A stretch of DNA of 64,000 nucleotides from G963556115 sp963667375 (GTDB lineage: Bacteria; Planctomycetota; SZUA-567), in the NCBI GenBank assembly GCA_963667375.1, contig OY763323.1, positions 2,046,001 to 2,110,000 on the forward strand, given 5' to 3'. Below are positions 14,369-22,834 of the stretch, piece by piece. Each line of letters begins with the position of its first letter. Position 1 is the stretch's first letter. The notes under the pieces are model-generated. The model did not search any database. It was not told the DNA's origin and worked only from the letters and a program-made list of their open reading frames with translations. The position numbers were made by a program, and so were the translations under genes.

Positions 14369-17029
14369 ATGGCAATAGAAGTAGATAGAATCAAGAGGCA
14401 GCTGGAGCTGGAAAAGGAAGCGGTTGGGGTAACCCGGGAGGAGTATTTCAGTACGGTCGCGAAGCTCAAGAAGAATGGCCACGGGAGTACGACCGGTACC
14501 GGGAGGGATCTGCTGTATTCGATAATTTCGCCGTTGCATGAGGCGATTGTCGAGCGGATCTCAGAGCACGGGCGCGGGCGGGTATCGCTCTGTAACCGTT
14601 TTATCGCCAGTCTGCCGGCAGAGTACACCGCTTTTATCACGGCCAAGAACCTGATTGACGGAGCGCTGGCGGAGGATAATCTGTCGTCCCGGGCGGCGGC
14701 GCTGGGTAATGATCTTGTGGATCAGGCCAATGCCATCAAGCTGCAGGAGTTTGAGTCCGGGGCGCATGAAGCGCTGGAGCACCGGCTGCGGCAGGCACCG
14801 ACCGAGCTCTTAAAGAAGAAGGTCAAGAAAGCGTTCTTTGAGAAGTGGTACCGGGATCAGATTGATCCGGTAGAGCTTGAAAAGTCTGAACGGGTACGCA
14901 CTGGGCTGGTACTGCTGCATATCGCCAGCAGCATAGCCGGGAAGTATATTCAGACCACACCATATACACCACGCGACAAGAAGCACACCACCAATCGTAT
15001 TCAGATAACCGAGGAATTCATGGCGGAGAGTAAAAGCCGTGAGGAGCTGCGCAGTCTCTTTTCACCGAAGTGGCCAATATCGGTAGTGCCGCCACGGGAC
15101 TGGGAGAGTCTGTCCGGTGGAGTGTACTACAGTGAGGAGCTGAGGGTGCGGGCGCTCTTTGTTCGGTCGTGGAATAAGCGTTATCTGCGGAAGATGCACC
15201 GGCGTATGGGTGAGTATCCGCAGATGTTTTCCGCGGTCAATGAAGCGCAGAAGACGGCGTGGCGGGTGAACCGGAATATTCTCGGAGTGCTGCAGGAGGC
15301 ACTGGAGCTTGGCGGCGGGAAGCGGTTTGCTCTGCCGGTAATCGACCGTAAGGAGCTGCCGCCAATAGCTGGGCTCTCACCGAACAGCAAGGCCTTTCAG
15401 AACGCACAGCGGGCGCGGGGTGAGATGATATCCCGCTTTACCCACCTGCAGGGAACGGTTACCATGGCAGAGAAGCATGTTGAGGATCCAGAGTTGTACT
15501 TCGGGTATGCGCTGGACACCAGAGGCCGGGGCTACCCGGTATACGGCGGGAGGTATCTCAGTCCGCAGGGTGATGATATCAGTAAGTCGCTCTTGGAGTT
15601 CGCGCACGGTGAGGCGCTGGGAAGCCCGGATGGGGTGGACTGGCTCTTATACGGTGCGGCGAGTGTCTATGGTATCGACAAGGTGAGCCGGGCGGAGCGG
15701 ATAGTCTGGGCGGAGGAGCATGCGGAGCTGATGGCGGCCTGCGCTACGGATCCGTTCAGTTCGGAGAACCGGAACTTCTGGACAGCCGCGGATAAGCCCT
15801 GGTCTTTTCTTGCTTTCTGTTTTGAGGTGCGGGGAGCGCTGCAGGACGGGGAGGCGCATGTCAGCCATATCAGCATACCGCAGGATGGGTGTCAGAATGC
15901 TTTGCAGCATGTGGCCGGGATGCTGCGGAACAAGGATCTGGCTATCAGAACAAGTGTGATCAGTGACGGAAGCGGTAAGCCGCGCGATCTGTATCAGGAT
16001 ATTGCCGACAGGGCGAATGAGATCCTGTCCGGCATGACCGGGGACAAGCGGAGTATCGAGGAGCTGCTGACGCTGGCGCGCGAGATCCAGAAGCAGCTTA
16101 GCGACAAGGATGAGGACAGCAAGCTCTGGGCGGGCAGGAGGCAGGAGATCAGCAAGGCACTGCTGCCGAAGCTGCTGGCTGGTAATATCGACCGGAGTAT
16201 GACCAAGCGGCCGGTAATGACCTGTACCTATGATGTCAGTACCTTTACCCGCAAGGAGCAGATCAGCGAGGCGATAGATACCAATATTGAGAAGAAGGGA
16301 GACGAGTTTTGTATCGATGATGAGCTGCGTTGGGGTGCGAGTCTGTTTCTGGAGCCGATTATCCATAACGCTACATGTGATATTATTACCGCGGCGTTTG
16401 TCTATTTGAAGTGGCTCAAAGAGGTGGCGGACGTTATGACCAGTAAGCCCGCCTGCAGCCGCTGTGAGAAGTGTGGCAAGACGGTCTGTAAGTGTGAGTG
16501 TGAGGCGACGAGTGAGGTACAGCGCAAGGCCAGACGGCTACAGTGCAATTGCCGGAGTGGCGTCCGGGGAATGGAGTGGGTGACCCCGCTCGGCTTTCCG
16601 GTGATACACGACAAGCAGACCCGGGAGATAAAGCGGGTAAGTACGATTGTCGGGACGCATAAGGTCTCAGCCAGCTACGCCGAGGATACCGGCAGGGTTG
16701 ACCGGAAGCGGGTACGCACCGGAATGGCGGCGAACTTCACGCACAGCTATGATGCAACGATGCTCTGGTATGTGGTGCTGCAGCTGGCCGGGATCCCGCT
16801 GGCGCTGATTCATGACAGCTTCGGAACACTGCCGAGCCGGTCGAGTCAGTTAGCGCTGGAACTGAGAAAGGCCTATGTCTGGCTCTACAGCAAGAACCGG
16901 CTGAGCGAGCTGCTGGAGTATACCGCGCGCAGGCTGGAGTTGCACGAGCGTGAATTACTGCCTGAGTTGCCGGAAATGGGCGAGCTGGAGGTTGAGCAGG
17001 CGTTGGAGAGTGAGTATATATTTAGTTGA
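14369..17029 (+). CDS. T7-type single-subunit DNA-directed RNA polymerase
   Basis: The 886-aa protein is collinear with T7 RNA polymerase (883 aa). Conserved blocks include DTRGRGYPVYGG, the SLLEFAHG motif and FLAFCFE. Catalytic positions are Asp506 (IPQDGCQN; T7 Asp537), Lys613 (MTKRPVMT; T7 Lys631), Tyr621 (T7 Tyr639) and Asp816 (LIHDSFGT; T7 Asp812). The C-terminus ESEYIFS mirrors T7 ESDFAFA. A cysteine-rich insertion (Cys696, 699, 702, 707, 709, 711, 726, 728) precedes MEWVTPLGFPV, just ahead of the region matching the T7 specificity loop. The gene is the last of the early operon and is followed by a terminator, then by the virion genes. It therefore probably serves as the late-gene switch. 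No catalytic residue is missing. Confidence 0.97.
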   Translation: MAIEVDRIKRQLELEKEAVGVTREEYFSTVAKLKKNGHGSTTGTGRDLLYSIISPLHEAIVERISEHGRGRVSLCNRFIASLPAEYTAFITAKNLIDGALAEDNLSSRAAALGNDLVDQANAIKLQEFESGAHEALEHRLRQAPTELLKKKVKKAFFEKWYRDQIDPVELEKSERVRTGLVLLHIASSIAGKYIQTTPYTPRDKKHTTNRIQITEEFMAESKSREELRSLFSPKWPISVVPPRDWESLSGGVYYSEELRVRALFVRSWNKRYLRKMHRRMGEYPQMFSAVNEAQKTAWRVNRNILGVLQEALELGGGKRFALPVIDRKELPPIAGLSPNSKAFQNAQRARGEMISRFTHLQGTVTMAEKHVEDPELYFGYALDTRGRGYPVYGGRYLSPQGDDISKSLLEFAHGEALGSPDGVDWLLYGAASVYGIDKVSRAERIVWAEEHAELMAACATDPFSSENRNFWTAADKPWSFLAFCFEVRGALQDGEAHVSHISIPQDGCQNALQHVAGMLRNKDLAIRTSVISDGSGKPRDLYQDIADRANEILSGMTGDKRSIEELLTLAREIQKQLSDKDEDSKLWAGRRQEISKALLPKLLAGNIDRSMTKRPVMTCTYDVSTFTRKEQISEAIDTNIEKKGDEFCIDDELRWGASLFLEPIIHNATCDIITAAFVYLKWLKEVADVMTSKPACSRCEKCGKTVCKCECEATSEVQRKARRLQCNCRSGVRGMEWVTPLGFPVIHDKQTREIKRVSTIVGTHKVSASYAEDTGRVDRKRVRTGMAANFTHSYDATMLWYVVLQLAGIPLALIHDSFGTLPSRSSQLALELRKAYVWLYSKNRLSELLEYTARRLELHERELLPELPEMGELEVEQALESEYIFS

Positions 17030-17041
17030 TGACTTAATATT

Positions 17042-17076
17042 TTCGGCATAATAGCATTAACTGATATTATGCCGAA
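17042..17076. terminator. Bidirectional terminator after the RNA polymerase gene
   Basis: A perfect 12-bp stem (TTCGGCATAATA 17042-17053 with 17065-17076) has an 11-nt loop and is followed by an AT-rich tail. It overlaps the stop of the opposing membrane-protein gene, so it can end both transcripts and separates early from late regions. Confidence 0.82.
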
Positions 17077-17813
17077 TAATTATTTTGACTTAATTTATCA
17101 ATTATGAATTTATGAATTTCAATTGATGCGGTGTGATAATTTTTTATAGCTTGGTCGATTTTGTTAAAATCTCTTTGGTCTTCTGTCATATTCTTAATGT
17201 ATGGATTACAAATAAGTGTATTAATTATATCTTTATTTAGTATATAATCATTTTTTAAATTTGGTGGTATATAAATAAGTATTTTTGCAGTTAAAATACT
17301 TATTCGATTTTGCATACTATTTTCCTTCATAATAGCAAAAAATTTATTTTTAAGTTCTTTTATTTGGTTTTCATTATGATTAATTTGGCTAATAGCTTTG
17401 CTATAGCTGTTACATAATGGTATTAGTCTGTCATTTATACTTAGTAGTTCATGATTAATCACTTCAAGTTTTTCCCTGTGATTTTTGCTATACTCTCGCT
17501 TTTCAACAGATTTTATTTGTTGGTGCATTGCATATATTGCTGCGAGTGCTGTTATTGCACTTCCTGTTAGTGCTGCTACTACTGGTGTAATTGAGGAATT
17601 TGATTCTATAATTTTTGTATTTTGGCTGTAAGCTTGTATTTTACTTATTGTATTTTGTCTTGGCTTTTCATTATATGCGAGTGTAAATCCAAAAATAAAA
17701 ATACATGAAAGAAGCCAAAAAATAAAGATATATTTTCTATGGCTACTAAAGTAGTTTTTAAATTCACAAATTATATTTTTTATTTTGCTTTTTATCATTT
17801 TGTAGAACTCCAT
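17067..17813 (-). CDS. AT-rich membrane protein, probable lysogeny 'moron'
   Basis: The 248-aa protein has two predicted membrane helices, about 28-47 (IFIFWLLSCIFIFGFTL) and 74-95 (SITPVVAALTGSAITALAAIYAM). A long helical, possibly coiled C-terminal part follows (about 96-248), rich in Asn, Lys and Ile. It sits antisense between the RNA polymerase and late genes, is much more AT-rich than either, and has its own near-consensus sigma70 promoter. That is the usual profile of a gene added to a prophage and expressed in the lysogen. Superinfection exclusion is plausible but not shown. A second ATG at 17798 follows GGAG with better spacing than the first. I recognise no family. Confidence 0.78.
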   Translation of the reverse strand: MEFYKMIKSKIKNIICEFKNYFSSHRKYIFIFWLLSCIFIFGFTLAYNEKPRQNTISKIQAYSQNTKIIESNSSITPVVAALTGSAITALAAIYAMHQQIKSVEKREYSKNHREKLEVINHELLSINDRLIPLCNSYSKAISQINHNENQIKELKNKFFAIMKENSMQNRISILTAKILIYIPPNLKNDYILNKDIINTLICNPYIKNMTEDQRDFNKIDQAIKNYHTASIEIHKFIIDKLSQNNYSA

Positions 17814-17836
17814 TTGTTTTTTAATTTTAATCTACA

Positions 17837-17864
17837 ATTATATCCTTGCCTTGATAGCTGTCAA
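17837..17864 (-). promoter_or_regulatory. Near-consensus sigma70 promoter for the membrane moron
   Basis: On the minus strand TTGACA (17864-17859) and TATAAT (17842-17837) are both exact consensus hexamers separated by 16 bp. The start codon lies 24 bp further. A direct repeat TTGATAGCTG (17851-17860 and 17872-17881, 21-bp period) covers the spacer and the upstream flank, so a regulator could bind there. Confidence 0.8.
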
Positions 17865-17895
17865 TAAAATATTGATAGCTGCAAATTTTGCATTT

Positions 17896-17930
17896 CTGAC
17901 TTTGGAGCAATATAGTGACGCGTGTAATTA
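17896..17930 (+). promoter_or_regulatory. Late-module motif, copy A: candidate phage RNA polymerase promoter
   Basis: CTGACTTTGGAGCAATATA (17896-17914), then after nine bases GTAATTA (17924-17930). The same 35-bp pattern, 29 positions identical, occurs inverted at 39983-40017. Copy A is 69 bp upstream of the first late gene and points into it. Its AATATAG-T core resembles the CTATAG end of T7-class promoters. It can also be read as a sigma70 promoter, TTGCAT (17888-17893), 17 bp, TATAGT (17911-17916). Which polymerase uses it is not decided by sequence. Confidence 0.6.
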
Positions 17931-17998
17931 GGAGCAATACCGGAGGGGGAGAAGCTGATTATGTCTTAATTTAATGTATTTACTATAAGGAGCTATTT

Positions 17999-18256
17999 AT
18001 GTCGGAATTTGACGGGATGAGTGCTGCCGGGATGGCGCAGGCGTTGATGAACGGATCGGCCACGGTGGCGCGGGTTGACCGGGACGAACTGCCGCCACCG
18101 ATATTCAGTGTGGATCTGGTCGAGAGGCTGGAACAGGAGTTTCCGGAGCGGGCGCCGCTGCCGGGTGAGGAGATGCTGGAGTATAACCGGTATCTGGGTA
18201 AGCGTGAGCTTATCAAGGTGATCAGAGCATGGAGCGAGAAGAAGAATGACGAATGA
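17999..18256 (+). CDS. Hypothetical protein, first gene of the late module
   Basis: An 85-aa protein behind AAGGAGCTATTT, overlapping the next gene by 11 bp. The N-terminus is small-residue rich (DGMSAAGMAQALMNGSA); the C-terminus is helical and charged (LEYNRYLGKRELIKVIRAWSEKK). I recognise no family. Its place matches the small genes between gene 6 and gene 8 of T7. Confidence 0.6.
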   Translation: MSEFDGMSAAGMAQALMNGSATVARVDRDELPPPIFSVDLVERLEQEFPERAPLPGEEMLEYNRYLGKRELIKVIRAWSEKKNDE

Positions 18257-18629
18257 AGAGAATACAGCAATGTTTAACAGTGTGATTCTGCTGGGGCAGA
18301 ATACGCTCAAGGCGGCGTTGGCTATCAACGTGGTCTTTGCCGTAGCGGCACTGCTGCTGCTGGGTAAGCTGGTAGGGATTATGGCGGATCTGGGAACTTT
18401 CACTCTGAACGGTATCGACGTGGCGGCGCTGATAACGGCTTTCTGGATCTTGACGCTGAACTCGGCGGCGGTGGCGGTGGCCTTCGGGCTCTCGTATGTG
18501 GCGCAGTTCCTGTATGCCATGCAGCTCAAGCAGTACGGTTGTTATGTACATGCGGTGGTGGCTGTGCTGACTGTCTGGGGCTATCTGGGCTTTATAATCG
18601 GCGGCTACTATATTTATCAGGTATTTTGA
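18246..18629 (+). CDS. Integral membrane protein of the late module
   Basis: The 127-aa protein has about three or four hydrophobic helices (about 20-48, 56-85, 98-125). It is translationally coupled to the gene before it. A lysis role (holin) or a role in DNA ejection is possible; a second holin candidate lies beside the spanin gene at 37104. The position between early genes and the head genes favours neither. The family is not recognised. Confidence 0.6.
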   Translation: MTNEENTAMFNSVILLGQNTLKAALAINVVFAVAALLLLGKLVGIMADLGTFTLNGIDVAALITAFWILTLNSAAVAVAFGLSYVAQFLYAMQLKQYGCYVHAVVAVLTVWGYLGFIIGGYYIYQVF

Positions 18630-18665
18630 GGTTGAGTATAACTAAGTGAAGGAGGAATTTATTCT

Positions 18666-18893
18666 ATGTGTTTTGGAGGGGGAAGATCTACACCGACCCC
18701 GGTATATCAGTCTGCGACTACTCCGGCTCCGGTGACGGCTACAGCGGTAGAACTCAAAGAGGAGGACGACCTTGTAACCGATGAGGAGAAGAGTAAGCAG
18801 ACAGGTAGGGACGCACTGCGGATTGATAAGAGTAACTCTATCGGGGTAACTCCGACCAGTGCCGGGGCGAACGGGATCAATATTCTAAAATAA
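18666..18893 (+). CDS. Small tail-assembly protein (T7 gp7.3-like)
   Basis: The 75-aa protein begins with MCFGGGRSTPTP and ends GRDALRIDKSNSIG...GINILK. This start and the Gly-Arg...GINI-type ending recur in small proteins encoded just before podovirus portals, including T7 gp7.3. It precedes the portal gene by 15 bp. The middle is disordered and acidic. A role in tail assembly is inferred from position and the terminal motifs. Confidence 0.62.
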   Translation: MCFGGGRSTPTPVYQSATTPAPVTATAVELKEEDDLVTDEEKSKQTGRDALRIDKSNSIGVTPTSAGANGINILK

Positions 18894-18908
18894 AGGGGAG
18901 TAGTATAA

Positions 18909-20528
18909 GTGAAGAATAGTGAGGAGGGAGTAATCTCTTCCCGCTATCAGGAACTCAGTCGGCTCAGAGAGCCATTCTTACGCCGGGCACGAGCCTGCTC
19001 GGTTATGACCAAACCAACAATCATTCCACCGGAAGGGCACGACGGTTCAGCCGCGTTCCCGATACCATACCAGACAATCGGTGCCGAGGGCACCAATAAC
19101 TTTGCCAGCAGGTTGAAGAGTATACTCTTTCCGACCGGCAGTCCGTGGCTGCGCTATGTGATAGCTGATGCTGTTCTGCGTGATGAGGTGCTGCGGCAGA
19201 ATCCGGAAGGTATCAGCAATATTGAAAAAGCCTTGTCAGACAGAGAGTCGGAGATTCGCCGTTATTGTGAGACCACCAATATGGGTACTACAATCGGTGA
19301 GCTGTGTACTCACTGTATTATCGCCGGGAACGCACTGCTGTATATTCCGCAGAGCGAGGAGCCGATGCGCTGCTACGGTATGGACAGGTATGTCGTGAGA
19401 CGTACCCCGGCCGGAAGGGTGCTGCAGCTAATTATTGAGGAGGAGGTACTGGCCTCAACCCTTGAGCCGGAGGTGCAGAAGTTCTGCTCTCTTATAGAGG
19501 CGGAACCGGCACACAAGTGCAAACTCTATACCAATATCGAATATAACCAGAGTGAAGAGGTCTGGGAGATCCGGCAGGAACTCAACGGCACGGAACTGCC
19601 GGAGGACGGGGTCGGTGATGATAAGATCGGTGCCTGGAGCCGGTATCCGGAGAATCCGTATATCGCGGTACGCTGGACACAGGTGGACGGCGAGCCTTGG
19701 GGACGGGGTTACGCGGAGGATCTGCTTGGCGGTCTGATATCGCTGGATGTATTGTCCCGGGCAATTGTCGAGGGGGCACAGATTGCGGCCTTGTCGATTA
19801 TCGGGGTGCGTAACGGTTCGAGTACGACCAAGAAGCGGGATGTGGCCAGAGCCAAGAACGGGGATGTGATTACCGCGGACTTTGCGAATGACGTGACCAT
19901 GTTCCGGGCGGATAAACATGCCGACTTTTCAGTGGCTGAGCGGGTAGCGACCGCGCTTACCGACAGCCTGCAGCGGGCATTTCTGATGCATAGCGCGGTG
20001 CAGCGTAAGGGTGAGCGGGTGACCGGCTTTGAAATCCGGGCAATGATTCAGGCGCTGGAGGAGCAGATCGGGAGTGTCTATACGATCTTTGCTTCCGAGG
20101 TGCAGCCCCGGGTAATAAAGCTGATTGAAAAGCGGATGCTCAAGCTCGGAAAGCTGGAGCCGATACAGGACGGTCTGGTCGAGACCAGTATCGTTACCGG
20201 GCTGGAGGCACTGGGAAGAGGGCAGGATCTGCAGAAGCTGATGGAGTTCAGCCAGATCTGTACACAGATGTTTGGAGCGGAGGCGATGGCGAAGTATGTC
20301 AAGCCGCATGTAGCGATGCAGACGGTGGCGGCATGTATCCAGCTGGAGCATACAGATTTTATCAAGACTGAGGAAGAGGTAGCGAAGGAGATGGCGGCGG
20401 CACAGCAGGCGCAGCAGCAAATGCAGGCTCAGCAGATGCTGGGACAGCTTGCCAGCCCGGCCGCGCAGGTAATAACCAAGGGCATGGAGCAGGCCGGGGC
20501 AGCGGCACCGGCGGCAGCTCAGGCTTAA
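18909..20528 (+). CDS. Portal protein (head-tail connector, T7 gp8-like)
   Basis: The 539-aa protein matches the T7 gp8 size (536 aa). Typical features are the N-terminal RYQELSRLREPFLRRAR, FPIPYQTIGAEGTNNFASRLKSILFP, then TEEEV-type helices and an Ala/Gln-rich C-terminus (AAQQAQQQMQAQQML). Dodecamers form the vertex through which DNA is packaged and ejected. The start is GTG behind GGGGAG. It heads the head-assembly genes (portal, scaffold, capsid). Confidence 0.94.
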   Translation: MKNSEEGVISSRYQELSRLREPFLRRARACSVMTKPTIIPPEGHDGSAAFPIPYQTIGAEGTNNFASRLKSILFPTGSPWLRYVIADAVLRDEVLRQNPEGISNIEKALSDRESEIRRYCETTNMGTTIGELCTHCIIAGNALLYIPQSEEPMRCYGMDRYVVRRTPAGRVLQLIIEEEVLASTLEPEVQKFCSLIEAEPAHKCKLYTNIEYNQSEEVWEIRQELNGTELPEDGVGDDKIGAWSRYPENPYIAVRWTQVDGEPWGRGYAEDLLGGLISLDVLSRAIVEGAQIAALSIIGVRNGSSTTKKRDVARAKNGDVITADFANDVTMFRADKHADFSVAERVATALTDSLQRAFLMHSAVQRKGERVTGFEIRAMIQALEEQIGSVYTIFASEVQPRVIKLIEKRMLKLGKLEPIQDGLVETSIVTGLEALGRGQDLQKLMEFSQICTQMFGAEAMAKYVKPHVAMQTVAACIQLEHTDFIKTEEEVAKEMAAAQQAQQQMQAQQMLGQLASPAAQVITKGMEQAGAAAPAAAQA

Positions 20529-20569
20529 ATTTTATATTTTAATAACATTACATTGTAGGAGATTTATAG

Positions 20570-20926
20570 ATGGCAGGACAGAGTAAGGCGACAGAGACAG
20601 CGGTAGCTGCGGAGAGTGGAGATTATCAGCAGATGCTGGAAGCCATTATGGCGAAGCAGACGGCTGCGGAAGAACGCATGAGCAAGCTGGAGAAGACGAA
20701 TAAGCAGCTGATCGATGAGAATGCGCAGAAGGATGCGGTGATTGGCGGACTGCAGAAGCAGCTGGAAAGCATGCCGAAAGACTCCGGGACTACCGAGGAG
20801 CGCAAGAGGCAGGAGGCGCTGGCGTTGAGAGCTCAGAGGGCAAAGAGGCTCAGCAAGAAGCGCGGCACTATGGTGGCACATCATGCAGTAGAGTCTGATG
20901 TGGTGATGGCGGCGTCCAAGGCGTAG
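20570..20926 (+). CDS. Coiled-coil protein between portal and scaffold
   Basis: The 118-aa protein has a clear heptad region (about 20-68: MLEAIMAKQTAAEERMSKLEKTN and on) and a basic C-terminal part (EERKRQEALALRAQRAKRLSKKRG). It has its own ribosome site (GTAGGAG). No counterpart is obvious in T7. A scaffolding accessory or capsid-decorating role is possible. Function unknown. Confidence 0.6.
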   Translation: MAGQSKATETAVAAESGDYQQMLEAIMAKQTAAEERMSKLEKTNKQLIDENAQKDAVIGGLQKQLESMPKDSGTTEERKRQEALALRAQRAKRLSKKRGTMVAHHAVESDVVMAASKA

Positions 20927-20967
20927 GCTGGGAGTATTGTTGACGGCAGAAGATTGAGGAGATTATT

Positions 20968-21753
20968 ATGCCACAGGAAGTATTGAATAATGTTGCACAG
21001 GCAAATGGGAATCAGGGACTGGCACAGCCGGAGCCGACTTCGAGTACACCGCATCTTGACGCAGCTTTGAATAAGGAGCAGGGTGAGCATAAGGCGGTAC
21101 CGCCAGTACCGGCAGGGCAGGGAGCGGCGACGGTGCCGGAAGGGGAGCAGCCTGCCGGTACCGAGACGGAGAAGAAGGAGCTGGAGAAGGCGGCTGAGAC
21201 TACCGGGCATTCGATGGAGGAGCTGTCGGAGGCATGGTACCAGAATAAAGCGCTGCCTGATGATGCCTACGCGTCACTGGCGCAGGCCGGGTATCCGCGT
21301 GAGCTGGTGGATGAGATCTGTAAGAGCGTTGAAGCCTCCAATCAGTTCAAGGCCAATCAGCAGCTGGCTGAGTTTCAGAATGAGATTGCGGCGCATGTCG
21401 GGGGCAGGGAGCAGCTGGAGAAGCTGCTCAAGTATACCGATTCGCCGAACTTTGATCCGCAGGTGCGGCAGGAGATTGATAAACTAATTAACGTTAATAA
21501 CCCGGCAGCGGCCAAGCTGGCGATGGAGAAGGTACAGAGTATGTATGAAAAGGAATTCGGCAGGGACGGTAACCCGATTGGCGGAGCGAAGAGTACCGGA
21601 GCGGTAGGTGATGTGTTCAAGTCCCGCTCGGAGCAGTCCAAAGCCTTTATCTCTGCCCGTAACAGCGGGGATAAGAGCCTGATGGCACAGGTACGGGAGA
21701 AGGCTGCCAGAACCAGCCAGCATAACCGCAAGCACGGTGTCAACTGGCTTTAG
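20968..21753 (+). CDS. Capsid scaffolding protein (T7 gp9-like)
   Basis: The 261-aa protein lies between portal and capsid genes, as gp9 does in T7 (307 aa). It has a disordered Pro/Gln/Glu-rich first half (about 1-75), a helical middle and a basic C-terminus (KAARTSQHNRKHGVNWL) of the kind that contacts the capsid protein. It should guide procapsid assembly and leave before DNA fills the head. Confidence 0.85.
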   Translation: MPQEVLNNVAQANGNQGLAQPEPTSSTPHLDAALNKEQGEHKAVPPVPAGQGAATVPEGEQPAGTETEKKELEKAAETTGHSMEELSEAWYQNKALPDDAYASLAQAGYPRELVDEICKSVEASNQFKANQQLAEFQNEIAAHVGGREQLEKLLKYTDSPNFDPQVRQEIDKLINVNNPAAAKLAMEKVQSMYEKEFGRDGNPIGGAKSTGAVGDVFKSRSEQSKAFISARNSGDKSLMAQVREKAARTSQHNRKHGVNWL

Positions 21754-21794
21754 GGTGTAATTGCCAAGCAATATTTTATTTTACTGTTTTATAG

Positions 21795-21820
21795 ACCTCA
21801 GCTCTCGGGCTGGGGTTTTG
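21795..21820 (+). terminator. Terminator-like hairpin upstream of the capsid gene
   Basis: ACCTCAGC (21795-21802) pairs with GCTGGGGT (21809-21816), one G-T wobble and a six-base loop, followed by TTTG and TTATTT. It separates the scaffold from the capsid gene by a partial stop. Confidence 0.65.
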
Positions 21821-21845
21821 TTATTTAATAAGGAGTTTTAAAGAG

Positions 21846-22790
21846 ATGCCAACATATGATGCGGCTTTTAATGTTTCCTATCAGGGTTCTAATAACCTTG
21901 GTGCGGACACTATGGAGCTATTTAAGGATACGTTCATGCCGGAGGTTCTGGCATTCAGAGACTCGGACTGTGTAATGGACGGTAAGTGCCAGCAGAAGAG
22001 TATATCAAGTGGTAAGTCTACGACCTTTCCGCTTATTGGTAGAACTTCTACCAGCCACCACACTCCGGGACAGCTGATTCAGGGTAACCAGATTGCACAG
22101 GGTGAGACCAAGGTCGATATTGACTTTCCGGTTATTGCCGAGGTCTTTGTTACCGATGAGGATAAGGCGTTCAGTGAGGTGGTGGTAGAAGGTCCATACG
22201 CGCAGCGTCTGGGCTCAGCCATGGCCAAGACCGAAGACCAGTACCGGATCAGGCAGGTGGTGCGCGCGGCGCGATCCGCTAATGATCTGGTGAGTGAGGT
22301 CGGAGGTTCGGTTCTCAAGAACTGTTCTGATGCTACGGGTAAGGATATTTATAATGCTATCAAGTATGGAGTACAGACACTCAGGGAAAAGGATGTAAAC
22401 GATGAGTTGTTCTGTCTTCTGGACTGGGCAAGATGGAATACCCTCTTTGAGTATGAGCCGTTGCTCAATACCGAGGTCAAGGGTCAGGGTAATATTGCTG
22501 AGGGTACATTGTCTCGGGTTGCCGGTGTGACAGTGATCTGCAGCAATAACGCTGAGTTCGGGCTGAATATTACCAATTCACACCAGAACCGCTATGATGT
22601 TGATATGACCAACACCATGGGCTTGATGTTCAGCCGTGAAGCGATTGGGCAGGCCAATCTGATGGCGATTAATACGGTGGTAGTACCGAAGCCGGAGAAT
22701 ATGGGTACACTGATCTACACCAAGCAGATGTACGGGGTAGGCAAGCATGATCCGCGTTGTGCGGTAGAGCTGTCACTGGAAGCGGCGTAG
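21846..22790 (+). CDS. Major capsid protein (T7 gp10A-like)
   Basis: The 314-aa protein has HK97-fold signatures seen in T7-like capsids: MELFKDTFMPEVLAFRD, GKSTTFPLIGRTSTSHHTPGQ (pieces of about 50-75), VDIDFPVIAEVFVTDEDKAF and the C-terminal PENMGTLIYTKQMYGVGKHDPRCAVEL. T7 gp10A is 345 aa. It has a terminator on both sides, so its transcript level can be set apart from its neighbours. Confidence 0.94.
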   Translation: MPTYDAAFNVSYQGSNNLGADTMELFKDTFMPEVLAFRDSDCVMDGKCQQKSISSGKSTTFPLIGRTSTSHHTPGQLIQGNQIAQGETKVDIDFPVIAEVFVTDEDKAFSEVVVEGPYAQRLGSAMAKTEDQYRIRQVVRAARSANDLVSEVGGSVLKNCSDATGKDIYNAIKYGVQTLREKDVNDELFCLLDWARWNTLFEYEPLLNTEVKGQGNIAEGTLSRVAGVTVICSNNAEFGLNITNSHQNRYDVDMTNTMGLMFSREAIGQANLMAINTVVVPKPENMGTLIYTKQMYGVGKHDPRCAVELSLEAA

Positions 22791-22801
22791 TGGTATGAAT
22801 G

Positions 22802-22834
22802 AAGGGGTCAGTGGGTTACTGCTGACCCCTTGCT
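22802..22834 (+). terminator. Terminator after the capsid gene (position of T7 T-phi)
   Basis: A perfect 10-bp stem AAGGGGTCAG (22802-22811) with CTGACCCCTT (22822-22831) encloses a 10-nt loop that can itself pair CAGT/ACTG; TGCTTT follows. T7 has its main terminator at the same place, directly after gene 10. Confidence 0.85.

Noticed and set aside
21766..21775. Third copy of the late motif before the capsid gene
   Set aside because: Only AGCAATAT is shared; the rest of the motif does not align well enough.
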